NCBI GenBank assembly: GCA_020809425.1
Contig: JAGGDC010000002.1
Span: 324,334 to 388,333 of the forward strand
Length of the DNA: 64,000 nucleotides
Origin: Candidatus Synoicihabitans palmerolidicus
GTDB taxonomy: Bacteria > Verrucomicrobiota > Verrucomicrobiia > Opitutales > Opitutaceae
Direction: 5' to 3'
Shown piece after piece: positions 32,062 to 40,250 of the stretch. Made by a program: the position numbers and the translations under genes. How positions within the stretch are numbered: position 1 is the stretch's first letter; every line of letters starts with the position of its first letter. The notes beneath the pieces were generated by a model. It saw only the letters and a list, made by a program, of their open reading frames with translations, had not been told where the DNA came from and did no database searches.

Positions 32062-33716
32062 TACTCAGACTCCCCATCGTCCGGCGCATCGATCGCCAAG
32101 GGTTCTTCCGGCTAACGCTTTCGTCCCCGTCGAGGGCTGGTAATCGTTAAAAATCGCCTCCGGCACTCGTTTCACTCCCTGAAACTTCGCCCGAAATAAA
32201 TCATCGAGCATCTCCATCATGGGTGGCGGGATTTTGGCGATCATCGCATTGATGTCCGGCAACGGTCCTCCATCCAAGGTCCCTCTTCGCTCTGCTTCGC
32301 GACGGGAAACTTTACTCGCCTGTTCTTGCTCCTGCATTTCATCGTGCGCTGCCATCTGGGCCCGCCACGCATCTTCCATCTCCACCTCCGGTCCATCCAC
32401 GCGGGCCTGCGCCGCCGGGGCTTCCGTCCGGGTCACGGGTCGGCCCTCCCGATCCAAAGCACTGTGCACCTGAATAGGCGCCTTTGCCAAAGCCGCCGAT
32501 CTTTCCCCGGCGGTCACCTTTTCCAACTGCAATACGTCACTCAGACGCGCTTCCAGCCGATCAATCAGGCCTTTTTTTTTTCGCCAGCCTCCGTCGCCGG
32601 AGCTTCTTCGGCCAACGCCGCAATTTCCTTGATTAAACTATCAATAGCGCGCGCCCGACTGGCTTCCACCGCCTTGAGCAAGGTCACTTCCAAATTGATC
32701 TTCTCGGCCAACCCGAGCTTCACCCCGCCCTCCCCTTCACGCAACGCATCCAATAGCCTCGTAATCTGCTCCGTGGTTAACTCCGGTCCGAATTGGGTGC
32801 TTTTCCCGCCTCCGGCAATCGCGTTCAACAAGGCTGTCCGCACCACCGCCTGCAAATCCGATAGCAAACGCACCAAATCCCGCCCCGACTCGTCGCACTC
32901 ATCGACCACCGCGACCAATTTCTGGTGATCACCCGCCGCAATCGCCGCGGCCAACTCCGCCAGTTTCTCCGCCGAAACCAATCCGTACACGTCCAACACG
33001 TCCGGCTCCGTGATGTCCGTCCCGCAAAACGAGATCATCTGGTCCAATATCGACTGCGCATCCCGCATGCCCCCATCCGCCATGCGGGCGATGCTCTCCA
33101 ACGCCTCCGCACTGACTTTGACTTGCTCCTCATCGGCGATTTTATGCAACCGCTCGATGATCAACGGGGGCGGAATCGGCTTCAGGTCAAAACGCTGACA
33201 CCGCGACACGATCGTCGGGAGCACCTTTTGCGGATCCGTCGTCGCGAATACAAATTTCACATGCTCCGGTGGTTCCTCCAGGGTCTTCAGCAACGCATTG
33301 AACGCCGCCGCCGACAACATGTGCACTTCGTCGATGATGTAGATTTTGAACTTACCCTGCGCCGGCGCATATTGCACCGTTTCCCTTAGATCTCGGACCT
33401 GATCCACACCGTTGTTCGACGCGCCATCGATCTCAATAACGTCCAGATGCGTGCCTTCCGCGATCGAGACACACGACGGATCCGCCGGATCAAAGTCCGC
33501 CTTCGGTCCATCCGTGCAATTCAACGCCTTCGCAAAAATTCGCGCCGTTGACGTCTTTCCCGTGCCTCGCGGTCCCACGAACAGGTACGCATGGGCAATC
33601 CGCTCCCGCGCGATCGCATTGCTTAGCGTGCGCACAACATGATCCTGACCGACTAAGTCGGCGAAAGTCTGGGGCCGCCATTTACGGGCGATGACTTGGT
33701 ATCCGGATTTTCCCAC
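32058..33716 (-). CDS. dnaX: DNA polymerase III subunits gamma/tau, with slippery tract
   Basis: This is the clamp-loader ATPase. [40 protein letters not shown] (Walker A), [20 protein letters not shown] (Walker B DEVH) and [20 protein letters not shown] are complete, and domain III follows. The zero frame ends after 383 codons at [11 protein letters not shown], directly after ten A in the mRNA (complement of 32572-32581). Slipping back one base continues with [19 protein letters not shown] for about 155 residues more (tau tail). This imitates the E. coli and Thermus gamma/tau arrangement. The last 20 residues may be shifted again: [17 protein letters not shown] in a third frame ends at 32058. 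SRP RNA lies just upstream. Confidence 0.88.
32572..32581 (-). promoter_or_regulatory. dnaX: A10 slippery tract of dnaX
   Basis: In the mRNA the sequence is G-A10-GG-CC-TGA. The zero frame reads Glu-Lys-Lys-Lys-Ala-stop; a -1 slip on the A tract enters the tau frame at GGC-CTG-ATT. Nine- to ten-A tracts at this position cause transcriptional or ribosomal slippage in other dnaX genes. I see no strong downstream pseudoknot, so transcriptional slippage is the simpler reading. Confidence 0.7.
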
Positions 33717-33784
33717 GGAGTGACTAGCTAGAACGGCACGAGCCGAAATTGAAAATCCAAAATCGGAAATTCAAAAATAAAAGT

Positions 33785-33880
33785 GGCCAGGCATTCCACG
33801 GCACTGGGAGGACGTCGCTACCGTTGCTACCTTCCGGTCCTGGCGGAGTTCGCGCGCCTGCCCATGCATGGCGCCTGGCC
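33785..33880 (-). ncRNA. ffs: Signal recognition particle RNA (small bacterial type)
   Basis: The complement contains the conserved domain IV: CAGGACCGGAAGGTAGCAAC followed by GGTAGCGACGTCC, with the symmetric GGAAG...AGCA loop bound by Ffh. The ends pair: GGCCAGGC (complement of 33873-33880) with GCCTGGCC (complement of 33785-33792). The 96-base length is typical of the 4.5S-type RNA, and a T-rich stretch follows. It lies about 70 bases upstream of dnaX on the same strand, a common neighbour in bacteria. Confidence 0.92.
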
Positions 33881-33935
33881 GACGCGGAACATGAGGGAGC
33901 TCTTCCGCAGGATTCAATGAGAATCTTCGCCGATT

Positions 33936-34376
33936 TCAAATGCGCGTCCTATGCGCCTGCAGTTCTGATTGGTACACCGTATCCAGCTTCGCCGTTCGCG
34001 CCGCCACGATGATGTGCTCCAACTCCTCCCCATTGGGTCTGCCCTCCGCCGCACTCGCATCAAAATATGCCGTCGCCGGCACTCGCGGACCCGTCGGACT
34101 CGACACAAACAACACGCCTCGGCTCTGCCCTCTCGCGGCCGCTTGTGTATCCATCTCCTCCATGCATGTAGCCGGCACGACCCACAGGCCCCCCCTGACT
34201 GTTGCTCCGGGTTCCGGACGCACGTTGGACCACCCAGCTGTCGTGAACCCCAAACGATAGCCATCTGCGCGGGGGACCCCCATTTCCTCACACGCCGCAT
34301 CCATGCGGTGCATGCGCGCTTGGTCGAGATGCACGCCGTAGGCAAAAAATAGAATGCTAGAGACTCGGGTGGCCAT
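33936..34376 (-). CDS. Gamma-glutamylcyclotransferase-like protein
   Basis: This 146-residue protein is intact; ATG at 34376 gives MATRVSSILFFAYGVHLDQA, whose YGVHLD fits the YGSNL motif of GGCT proteins. GYRLGFTTAGWSNVRPEPGA and GGLWVVPATCMEEMDTQAAA (the catalytic-acid region) follow, and the end is EHIIVAARTAKL. An upstream ATG at 34433 would add 19 residues overlapping coaC and is less likely. The neighbour coaC ends 2 bases away, so they are co-transcribed. Substrate unknown. Confidence 0.8.
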   Translation of the reverse strand: MATRVSSILFFAYGVHLDQARMHRMDAACEEMGVPRADGYRLGFTTAGWSNVRPEPGATVRGGLWVVPATCMEEMDTQAAARGQSRGVLFVSSPTGPRVPATAYFDASAAEGRPNGEELEHIIVAARTAKLDTVYQSELQAHRTRI

Positions 34377-34378
34377 AA

Positions 34379-34936
34379 TTAGGATTGCGCTACAAGGGTT
34401 TTGATCCGCTCCACAATCCCTTCCACGGGCCATAAACGACCTTCTCCTTCATAACCACAGGCCAACATGCCCGCCTCCGGTCCGATAAAGTCCACTCCCC
34501 GTCCTCGCAATGTCGCCACATTGGCCACCGTAGCAGGATGTGCCCACATTTTCCCGTTCATCGCCGGAGCCATCAAAACCGGACACCTGGCCACCAAATA
34601 CAGCGAACTCAAATAATCCGGCGCCAATCCCTGAGCACATTGAGCGAGCACGTTCGCCGTCGCCGGTGCCACCACCAGAAGGTCGGCATGGTCCGCCAAT
34701 TCAATATGCCCGGGCTGCCAACCATTGCCTTCACTCCACAGATCATCGGCTACCGGTTGCCGGGCCAATGTTTGTAAGGTCAACGCGGTGATGAACTTGG
34801 CTCCACCTGCCGTCAGGACTGGATGGACTTCCGCCTCGAGTTTACGAAGCTGGCTCACCAAGTCCGCAGCTTTATAGGCTGCGATCGATCCAGTGATACC
34901 GAGAACAATTCGTTTGCCAGTGATTGGCGAAGACAT
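34379..34936 (-). CDS. coaC: Phosphopantothenoylcysteine decarboxylase, stand-alone flavoprotein
   Basis: This 185-residue protein is intact; the start at MSSPITGKRIVLGITGSIAA was chosen because the flavin-binding GSIAAYKAADL must lie near the N-terminus (an ATG 12 codons upstream exists). The catalytic His is in GHIELADHADLLVVAPATAN, substrate binding in LMAPAMNGKMW, and the lid Cys in MLACGYEGEGRL. It decarboxylates phosphopantothenoylcysteine in coenzyme A synthesis. In most bacteria this domain is fused to CoaB; here CoaB is absent from the neighbourhood and must be elsewhere. Conservation of CoA synthesis fits a retained core. Confidence 0.9.
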   Translation of the reverse strand: MSSPITGKRIVLGITGSIAAYKAADLVSQLRKLEAEVHPVLTAGGAKFITALTLQTLARQPVADDLWSEGNGWQPGHIELADHADLLVVAPATANVLAQCAQGLAPDYLSSLYLVARCPVLMAPAMNGKMWAHPATVANVATLRGRGVDFIGPEAGMLACGYEGEGRLWPVEGIVERIKTLVAQS

Positions 34937-35027
34937 GGACCCGACCAAATCGCTCAATTCACCGTTGCACAAGCGTGCTCTCGTACCGAATTAGGGGCCC
35001 GTCTCGGACGCCGATGGCGGCCCTCGA

Positions 35028-35474
35028 TCAGGGGCGGATCCTAATCTCTCCCTCCGGTGGGCGTTTTCGCTCTCCTTTTTCACCTTTTCTAGATTCACGT
35101 CGCTCCATCATCCGCTTCCAACGTTTCTTTTGCGCCTGCTGGATCGAGGTATACTCCGTTCGCTGATCATCCGTCAGTATCGCCATCACTTCCGCCTCCA
35201 AGCTGTGCATGGCCTCAAAACTATCTTTCCGGTGCTGACGCAACGATTTCCACGTGCGATCCAGGATGGGGCGCAACAACGCTTGCTGCGCTTCCGTCAG
35301 CCCCAACTCCTTGGTCAACCGCTCCATTTGCCGAGGCGTAAACTGATCCGCCCCGCGTCCGTGGTCCACCACCGCCTTGGCCACCCGCAGCGAAACCAAG
35401 CCTCCAGTGACCGCGCCGGCGATAAAAACCCCCGCGATTACTAACCAGACCAACCATGCACGTCTCTCGCTCAT
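35028..35474 (-). CDS. Membrane-anchored Spy/CnrR-like periplasmic protein
   Basis: This 148-residue protein is intact: one N-terminal helix (WLVWLVIAGVFIAGAVTGGL), then an all-helical periplasmic part with FTPRQMERLTKELGLTEAQQ, LLRPILDRTWKSLRQHR and MAILTDDQRTEYTSIQQAQK, and a charged end. The LT..Q...L..I pattern is that of heavy-metal-resistance/Spy-type sensors and chaperones. It is the last gene of the operon sigma - small anti-sigma-like - this gene (36356 to 35028), with an ATGA overlap to the gene before, and probably senses envelope stress. Confidence 0.8.
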   Translation of the reverse strand: MSERRAWLVWLVIAGVFIAGAVTGGLVSLRVAKAVVDHGRGADQFTPRQMERLTKELGLTEAQQALLRPILDRTWKSLRQHRKDSFEAMHSLEAEVMAILTDDQRTEYTSIQQAQKKRWKRMMERRESRKGEKGERKRPPEGEIRIRP

Positions 35475-35766
35475 GAGAGATCCAAAACCACTGTGATGGG
35501 GTCATCCGCCGCGAGCACCTGATTCTCTATGGAATCCATCACGAGCTATCAGTTCAGGGCGATCGTCAACATCGCCACGCCACCGCGACCCCCAGCATCT
35601 GCCACCAAGGTTGGCTTCCTTCCCGCCTTGGCAACCGGGCTTGCGCGACCACTCGGGTCACAAAGCCGGGCGGCGCCCTAAACGACTCGTCGGCATACTG
35701 CGTCTCCACCGAGGCTTCTCGCGCTCGGCTTATCAGACGGTCCAACGATTTTTGAGACGTTTTCAT
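35471..35766 (-). pseudogene. Small anti-sigma-like membrane protein, frameshifted
   Basis: The reading MKTSQKSLDRLISRAREASV and FRAPPGFVTRVVAQARLPRR ends early at WRC-TGA around 35566. The natural end VLAADDPITVVLDLS lies in another frame and stops at 35471, overlapping the next ATG. The part in between, which should be a membrane helix, is split by a shift and a TAG/TGA-rich bit. Position between sigma factor and Spy-like gene suggests it held the sigma factor. Loss would leave the intact sigma factor unrestrained. Confidence 0.68.
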
Positions 35767-36356
35767 ACGCGTTCCTCAGCTTCCAATTGTTCTAAGAGTT
35801 TTTGCAACTTTCGACGGGCCCTAAACGCCCGTACTTTCACTAATGTCGAATTCCATCCCCTCATTTCCGCCACTTCCCCGATCGATCGCTGTTCCAAATC
35901 CAGCAACTGAATGACCATCCGGTCGTCCGGTTTGAGCCGATCCATCAGCTTGCTCAACAACTCGCGGGCCGCCAACGCCTCCCCTGCTTCCTCCCCCGAT
36001 TCGTCAGCCGTGACGACATCGAGCATTTGCGCTTCGTCTTCCGACAAATCCGCATACCTCAACTCCGGCCGTCGCTGCTGCTTGCGGAGGTGATCAATGC
36101 ACGTCGTCACCGCGATCCGGGATATCCAATGCGGAAACGGCACATCCCCTCTATATTGGTCCAGTCGAGTGAACATTTTTAAAAAAACCTCCTGTGCGAG
36201 ATCTTCTTCTCCCACCCAACGGGGCAGACAACCACGCACGATTTTGATGACCAGCGGATACAACACTTCCACCAGGTCTCTGACTCTATCTTGGTCTCCT
36301 GGGCGCACCAACGCCAATCCAGACTTGAAATCAAAAGGCTGGAAATCGGGCGACAT
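35763..36356 (-). CDS. ECF RNA polymerase sigma factor
   Basis: This protein of 197 residues is intact from MSPDFQPFDFKSGLALVRPG; a longer start at 36404 is possible. Region 2 reads LYPLVIKIVRGCLPRWVGEE, DLAQEVFLKMFTRLDQYRG and HWISRIAVTTCIDHLRKQQR. Region 4 reads LMDRLKPDDRMVIQLLDLEQ, RSIGEVAEMRGWNSTLVKVR and AFRARRKLQKLLEQLE. It directs RNA polymerase to an unknown regulon. Its stop overlaps the next start (ATGA). This is the only intact sigma factor of the three in the window. Confidence 0.88.
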   Translation of the reverse strand: MSPDFQPFDFKSGLALVRPGDQDRVRDLVEVLYPLVIKIVRGCLPRWVGEEDLAQEVFLKMFTRLDQYRGDVPFPHWISRIAVTTCIDHLRKQQRRPELRYADLSEDEAQMLDVVTADESGEEAGEALAARELLSKLMDRLKPDDRMVIQLLDLEQRSIGEVAEMRGWNSTLVKVRAFRARRKLQKLLEQLEAEERV

Positions 36357-36448
36357 GGAAGAAGGCAATGGACTGCATACACGAAAATCAAGCCGCGCGC
36401 GCACTGAACCGGTTACGTCTGCTGTTGAATTTTCCGGCCGCCCGTCCC

Positions 36449-36477
36449 TTGACTAAAACGTTCGACGTACCGATAAT
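36449..36477 (+). promoter_or_regulatory. Sigma70-type promoter of leuA
   Basis: TTGACT at 36449-36454, a 17-base spacer and GATAAT at 36472-36477 match the -35/-10 consensus in 10 of 12 positions. Transcription would start near 36484, giving a leader of about 190 bases before leuA. Confidence 0.6.
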
Positions 36478-36483
36478 TCTGTA

Positions 36484-36571
36484 ATGCGACACTTTCGCAC
36501 CCGAGCTGCTCCGCCTACTACTTAGCTAGACGCACGATCCGAGAGGGTCCCGTGTGGGACTGATTGTGCGT
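36484..36571 (+). promoter_or_regulatory. Candidate leucine attenuator leader of leuA
   Basis: Five leucine codons occur in six (CTG CTC CGC CTA CTA CTT at 36506-36523), followed by AGC and TAG, with two rare CTA codons. Immediately afterwards a hairpin forms: ACGCACGATC (36530-36539) with GATTGTGCGT (36562-36571), enclosing a second stem GTCCC/GGGAC (36547-36560). This is the layout of a leu leader peptide plus attenuator. The only ATG (36484) is one frame off the Leu run, so the peptide may have suffered an indel. No T-run follows the stem. Confidence 0.5.
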
Positions 36572-36676
36572 CCGTATCCCTCCCCTACAGTTTCGCCTTC
36601 GCGGGTTCTTGCCTCTCATTGTGGGCGTTCCCGTCGTCGTTTCCCCCTTCACTCTTCTCTCTTCCCTTTTCCCGCA

Positions 36677-38389
36677 ATGTCCGCCTCTACCGCCTCTAAA
36701 TATCGCCCGTTGTCCACGGTCGACCTGCCCGATCGTCAATGGCCCAACCGCACTCTGACCTCCACTCCTCTGTGGTGCAGCGTCGATCTCCGCGATGGTA
36801 ACCAAGCCCTCGCTCAACCCATGAGTGTCGAAGAGAAACTCGAGTATTTCGACATGCTCGTGCGGATCGGCTTTAAACAAATCGAAGTCGGATTCCCTTC
36901 CGCGTCTCAAACCGAATTCGACTTCTGCCGGCGGCTCATCGACGAAAATCGCATCCCCTCCGATGTCTCCATCCAAATTCTGTGCCAATGCCGCGAGGAC
37001 TTGATCGTCCGGTCCTGCGCAGCTCTCGCCGGCGCCCCGAACGTCGTCTTCCACCTCTATAACTCCACCTCTCCGGCCCAACGTAAATACGTCTTCGGCG
37101 CCGATCGCTCGACCATCGCTAAAATCGCCACCGACGCCGTCGCCTTGCTCAAACAACACGGGGCCCCACTCATCTCCGCCGGCATGAACATGCAGCTGGA
37201 ATATTCGCCCGAAAGTTTCACCAGCACCGAAATGGATTTCGCCCTCGAAATCTGCGAGCGCGTGACCGACGTCTGGCAACCCACCACCGACAACAAGATC
37301 ATCCTCAACCTGCCCGCCACGGTCGAATACACCACGCCCAATGTACACGCCGACCAGATCGAATGGATGTGCCGTCACCTCACCCGCCGTGAGCTGACCG
37401 TCGTGTCCCTGCACACCCACAACGACCGCGGCACTGGCATCGCCGCCACCGAACTGGGCCTGCTCGCCGGCGCCGATAGCGTCGAAGGCACTCTTTTTGG
37501 CAACGGCGAACGCACCGGAAATTTGGATATCGTCACCGTCGCGCTCAACTTGCACACTCACGGGATCGAGTCGGGTTTGAATTTTTCCGAACTCAACGAT
37601 ATCCGCGAAATCTACGAACGCACCACTCGCATGGAGGTGCCTCCTCGCTCTCCCTACGCCGGCGATTTGGTCTTCACCGCCTTCTCGGGCTCCCATCAGG
37701 ATGCCATCAAGAAATCGTGGGACCAACAAACCCCCGGCCACCCCTGGGACGTCCTGTATATTCCCATCGATCCCGCCGACATCGGTCGCAACTACAAGGC
37801 CATCATCCGCATCAACTCCCAGTCTGGTAAAGGCGGCGTCGCCTACATTCTGGAGACCGAATACGGCTTTATTTTGCCCAAGGCCATGCACCGCGAGTTT
37901 GGTCCGGTCATCAATCAATTGGCCGACGCCAAAGGCACCGAACTCAGCGCGCCTGACATTCTGACCGCGTTCCAGACCGAATACCTCGACCGCACCACTC
38001 CCATTGAGGTGCTCGATTTCCGCACCACCGAGAAGAATCGCACCGTCAGCTGCGAAGCCGATGTCTCGATCAACGGCGAAACCCGCACCCTCACCGGTCA
38101 GGGCAATGGCCCCATCGCCGCGTACGTGACAGCCGTGCGTGAGGCCGGGTTGCTGCAATTCGAGTTCCTCAACTACACCGAGCACTCCCTGGGCACGGGA
38201 GCCCGCGCGCAGGCCGTATCCTACATTCAAATACATCCGGCTGCCGGCCAGCCGCTCTACGGTACCGGCATCGATACGAGCATCGACTTCGCGTCGATCA
38301 AAGCGGTCACCAGCGCCATCAACCGCTCGCTCGCTCGCTCGCTAGTCGATCCCCGCCTCCCCATGGGGTCCTGGACTACCAGACTGTAA
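36677..38389 (+). CDS. leuA: 2-isopropylmalate synthase, LeuA2 (yeast/actinobacterial) type
   Basis: This 570-residue enzyme is intact; ATG 36677 gives MSASTASKYRPLSTVDLPDR. It condenses acetyl-CoA with 2-oxoisovalerate, the first step of leucine synthesis. The metal/substrate motif is WCSVDLRDGNQALAQPMS, the catalytic HMG-L-like region SLHTHNDRGTGIAATELGLL with EGTLFGNGERTGN, and the C-terminal allosteric domain includes GQGNGPIAAYVTAVREAG and HSLGTGARAQAVSYIQI. The last 20 residues follow a CGCT tandem stretch (38326-38343) and look foreign, so a slip there may have extended the tail. Its leader suggests control by leucine supply. Confidence 0.9.
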   Translation: MSASTASKYRPLSTVDLPDRQWPNRTLTSTPLWCSVDLRDGNQALAQPMSVEEKLEYFDMLVRIGFKQIEVGFPSASQTEFDFCRRLIDENRIPSDVSIQILCQCREDLIVRSCAALAGAPNVVFHLYNSTSPAQRKYVFGADRSTIAKIATDAVALLKQHGAPLISAGMNMQLEYSPESFTSTEMDFALEICERVTDVWQPTTDNKIILNLPATVEYTTPNVHADQIEWMCRHLTRRELTVVSLHTHNDRGTGIAATELGLLAGADSVEGTLFGNGERTGNLDIVTVALNLHTHGIESGLNFSELNDIREIYERTTRMEVPPRSPYAGDLVFTAFSGSHQDAIKKSWDQQTPGHPWDVLYIPIDPADIGRNYKAIIRINSQSGKGGVAYILETEYGFILPKAMHREFGPVINQLADAKGTELSAPDILTAFQTEYLDRTTPIEVLDFRTTEKNRTVSCEADVSINGETRTLTGQGNGPIAAYVTAVREAGLLQFEFLNYTEHSLGTGARAQAVSYIQIHPAAGQPLYGTGIDTSIDFASIKAVTSAINRSLARSLVDPRLPMGSWTTRL

Positions 38390-38627
38390 TCCATCGAGCA
38401 TCTTGTCGTCATGGAGCCGCCGAGGTCAACTCGTTGGCTCCCGCTGCGCTCGTATCGATCGTCGCTGTGTTCGGGCGACCATCGAAAACGCCCAGAAAAT
38501 CGCGAGAGTGGGTTCATTATCTCGGCTTCCCCCTCACCAGACCGCGCTGTCTCTCTTCGCAGCCAAAGTGGCATCTTTGCTCCGACCATGACGGGGCCGT
38601 TCACCTCCTCCTCAGCTGCCCAAACTG
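38390..38627. other. Intergenic, no recognised gene
   Basis: About 240 bases between leuA and the 92-bp repeat. Open frames exist but none shows a recognisable domain. It may be eroded coding DNA. Confidence 0.4.
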
Positions 38628-38719
38628 AACCTAGAAAACACAGTCCACATAAGAAACGCATGTTACAAAGTTCTGTTATCCTGTAGGTTAGTGGGCTTCA
38701 ACCGTGCACCCTCCGACTC
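38628..38719. repeat. 92-bp repeat, copy A
   Basis: This stretch, starting AACCTAGAAAACACAGTCCA and ending CCGACTC, matches 50055-50146 over its full length with about 80 of 92 positions identical. Both copies stand directly upstream of IS110-type end sequence (here at 38725; at 50147 an ISAs1 element is interposed). It is probably the outer left part of the same IS110-type element or its preferred target. Confidence 0.75.
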
Positions 38720-38724
38720 CGCTC

Positions 38725-38826
38725 GCACGTGAACGAATCGATGCCTTCGACGGTCAGTACCTCGTTAAAACTTCGTGCCCTTCGTTCCTTTCTGTAAAAT
38801 CCAACTTCGGAATTTAGGCTTAAAAC
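38725..38826. mobile_element. IS110-type remnant, ends only (MITE-like)
   Basis: The left part (GAACGAATCGATGCCTTCGA, then CGTGCCCTTCGTTCC) matches the left flank of the IS110 element near 52077-52140. The right part (CAACTTCGGAATTTAGG) matches the sequence just after its transposase at 53402-53418. The transposase is absent, so this is an internally deleted copy. It lies between leuA and lptG. Confidence 0.6.
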
Positions 38827-38980
38827 AACCATACCGATCGTGCACGCGAAAATGTTGAGGCTATTCTCAGAAATGCCGAGGCCAAGCACTGTTTCCAGTC
38901 AGCAAACGTCCCCTAGGCCTTCCCGCTTAAATCCGAAAACCAGAAACTCTATTCTCGTCACAAACCCGATCGTCCGCTGC
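38827..38980. other. Short intergenic stretch without visible features
   Basis: About 150 bases from the IS110 remnant to the lptG stop. I see no gene, and no clear hairpin with a T-run. Confidence 0.4.
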
Positions 38981-40102
38981 TCAACGCACCCGGTCGACTC
39001 GCCGAAACATCCATATCCCCAACCCAAGAAACAACAGGGCGGGCGCCCACATCAGCAAATCCGGTCGCCACTCCGGGCGCTTCTCCAGCCACGAAACAAT
39101 CACGACCAGAGAATAGTAACCCATCACCAACAACAATGCCACGCCGAGATTGGCCAAAGTCTCCTGCCGCGAGACCTTGATCCCCAACGGCACCGCAATC
39201 AACGCAAACGCCAAAACCGCGGCCACCGTCGATGCCTTTTTCCCCATGGCCAACGCGACCTTCATCAATCCTTCCGCGTCTCCGTCCACCTCCAATCGGT
39301 GCTGCTCCGCCTTGAGCTGATCGTAAGTGAACCAAGCATACTTCGTTCGTACTTTCCTCCGACTGAAGATGTCATCCACCCGAAACGTCAACGGTACCTC
39401 ACCAATCGTCGAAGTCCCCAAAAATTTTCCGTAATCCTCTGGATCTTCGGTGCTCCGGGCTTCCGCCACCACATCCCTGAGGATCAAATTTAACTCCCCC
39501 TCGTTTTCGTCAAAACTCACTTCCGCCGCCGCCGCGCGCCCAAACTCACGCACCCGACTTTCCTTATCCAATCGCCAAAACCAAATATCGTGTAATTGCG
39601 CGCCATTCTTCTCTTCCAAAAAGAGCACCAAATTCGGGAAATCTCTCACAAACGTCTTCGCCACAATAAAGCTCAACGGATTCTTTTGCACCGCTTCAGC
39701 CAAGATTTGCTTATACGCCGTGTGCGCCCGGGGCATGAACTCAAAATTCACCACCACCGAAAACAACGCCGCCAACACCCCAAACACAATGATCGGCCGC
39801 GCAATGTAGCCCACACTTAAGCCCGCCGCCTGCATGGCCGTCACTTCCCCCTGCGCCGACATCCGCCCCAATACCAACAACACTCCCGTCAGGACCCCCA
39901 TCGGCAACGCGTACACCGCAACATCCGGCACTAACAATCCCATCAAATAAAAAAATGTATACGGCGCCATCTGTCCGGCCAGCACGAAGCTGATCATGTC
40001 GTTGAAAACGTTGCCCAGAATCAACACCGCCGCGAACAGCCCCACCGCCGCCGCACAGGTCGTCGCTACACTCCAAAAAATATGCCGGTGCAACAGATTC
40101 AT
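38981..40102 (-). CDS. lptG: LptF/LptG-family lipopolysaccharide export permease
   Basis: This 373-residue protein is intact. MNLLHRHIFWSVATTCAAAV starts the first of six membrane helices (three N-terminal, three C-terminal), flanking a periplasmic beta-jellyroll part that includes LILRDVVAEARSTEDPEDYG and VPLTFRVDDIFSRRKVRTKY. The block GVLLVLGRMSAQGEVTAMQA is the coupling-helix signature (R..GE...L.A) that meets the LptB ATPase. It extracts lipopolysaccharide from the inner membrane. LptG is named by closeness; it might be the LptF paralogue. Retention shows that an LPS or lipid A export route is still used. Confidence 0.88.
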   Translation of the reverse strand: MNLLHRHIFWSVATTCAAAVGLFAAVLILGNVFNDMISFVLAGQMAPYTFFYLMGLLVPDVAVYALPMGVLTGVLLVLGRMSAQGEVTAMQAAGLSVGYIARPIIVFGVLAALFSVVVNFEFMPRAHTAYKQILAEAVQKNPLSFIVAKTFVRDFPNLVLFLEEKNGAQLHDIWFWRLDKESRVREFGRAAAAEVSFDENEGELNLILRDVVAEARSTEDPEDYGKFLGTSTIGEVPLTFRVDDIFSRRKVRTKYAWFTYDQLKAEQHRLEVDGDAEGLMKVALAMGKKASTVAAVLAFALIAVPLGIKVSRQETLANLGVALLLVMGYYSLVVIVSWLEKRPEWRPDLLMWAPALLFLGLGIWMFRRVDRVR

Positions 40103-40163
40103 GTTGCTGCCACTCTATCCGGAAGCCGCGCGTAACTTGCTTCCGCTTCCGTCATCCCCAAAA

Positions 40164-40190
40164 ATCCGTGAATATCCGTGTCCATCCGTG
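40164..40190. repeat. Three direct ATCCGTG units, period 10
   Basis: ATCCGTG occurs at 40164-40170, 40174-40180 and 40184-40190 in the gap between lptG and rlmN starts. Similar short phased repeats are known from intergenic regions of several Verrucomicrobia, Lentisphaerae and Planctomycetes. Function unknown. Confidence 0.5.
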
Positions 40191-40250
40191 AGTAAAATCC
40201 CCGCTTGTGGGTGATTGCGTTCATCCCTTCAAACCCCTCGCATTGCCAGC

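Noticed and set aside
36518-38236. Long minus-strand open frame (about 570 codons) opposite leuA
   Set aside because: It is the antisense shadow of leuA caused by high GC; leuA has all family motifs.
38390-38627. tRNA or attachment site between leuA and the 92-bp repeat
   Set aside because: No cloverleaf, no T-loop GTTCGAATC-type consensus, no CCA end.
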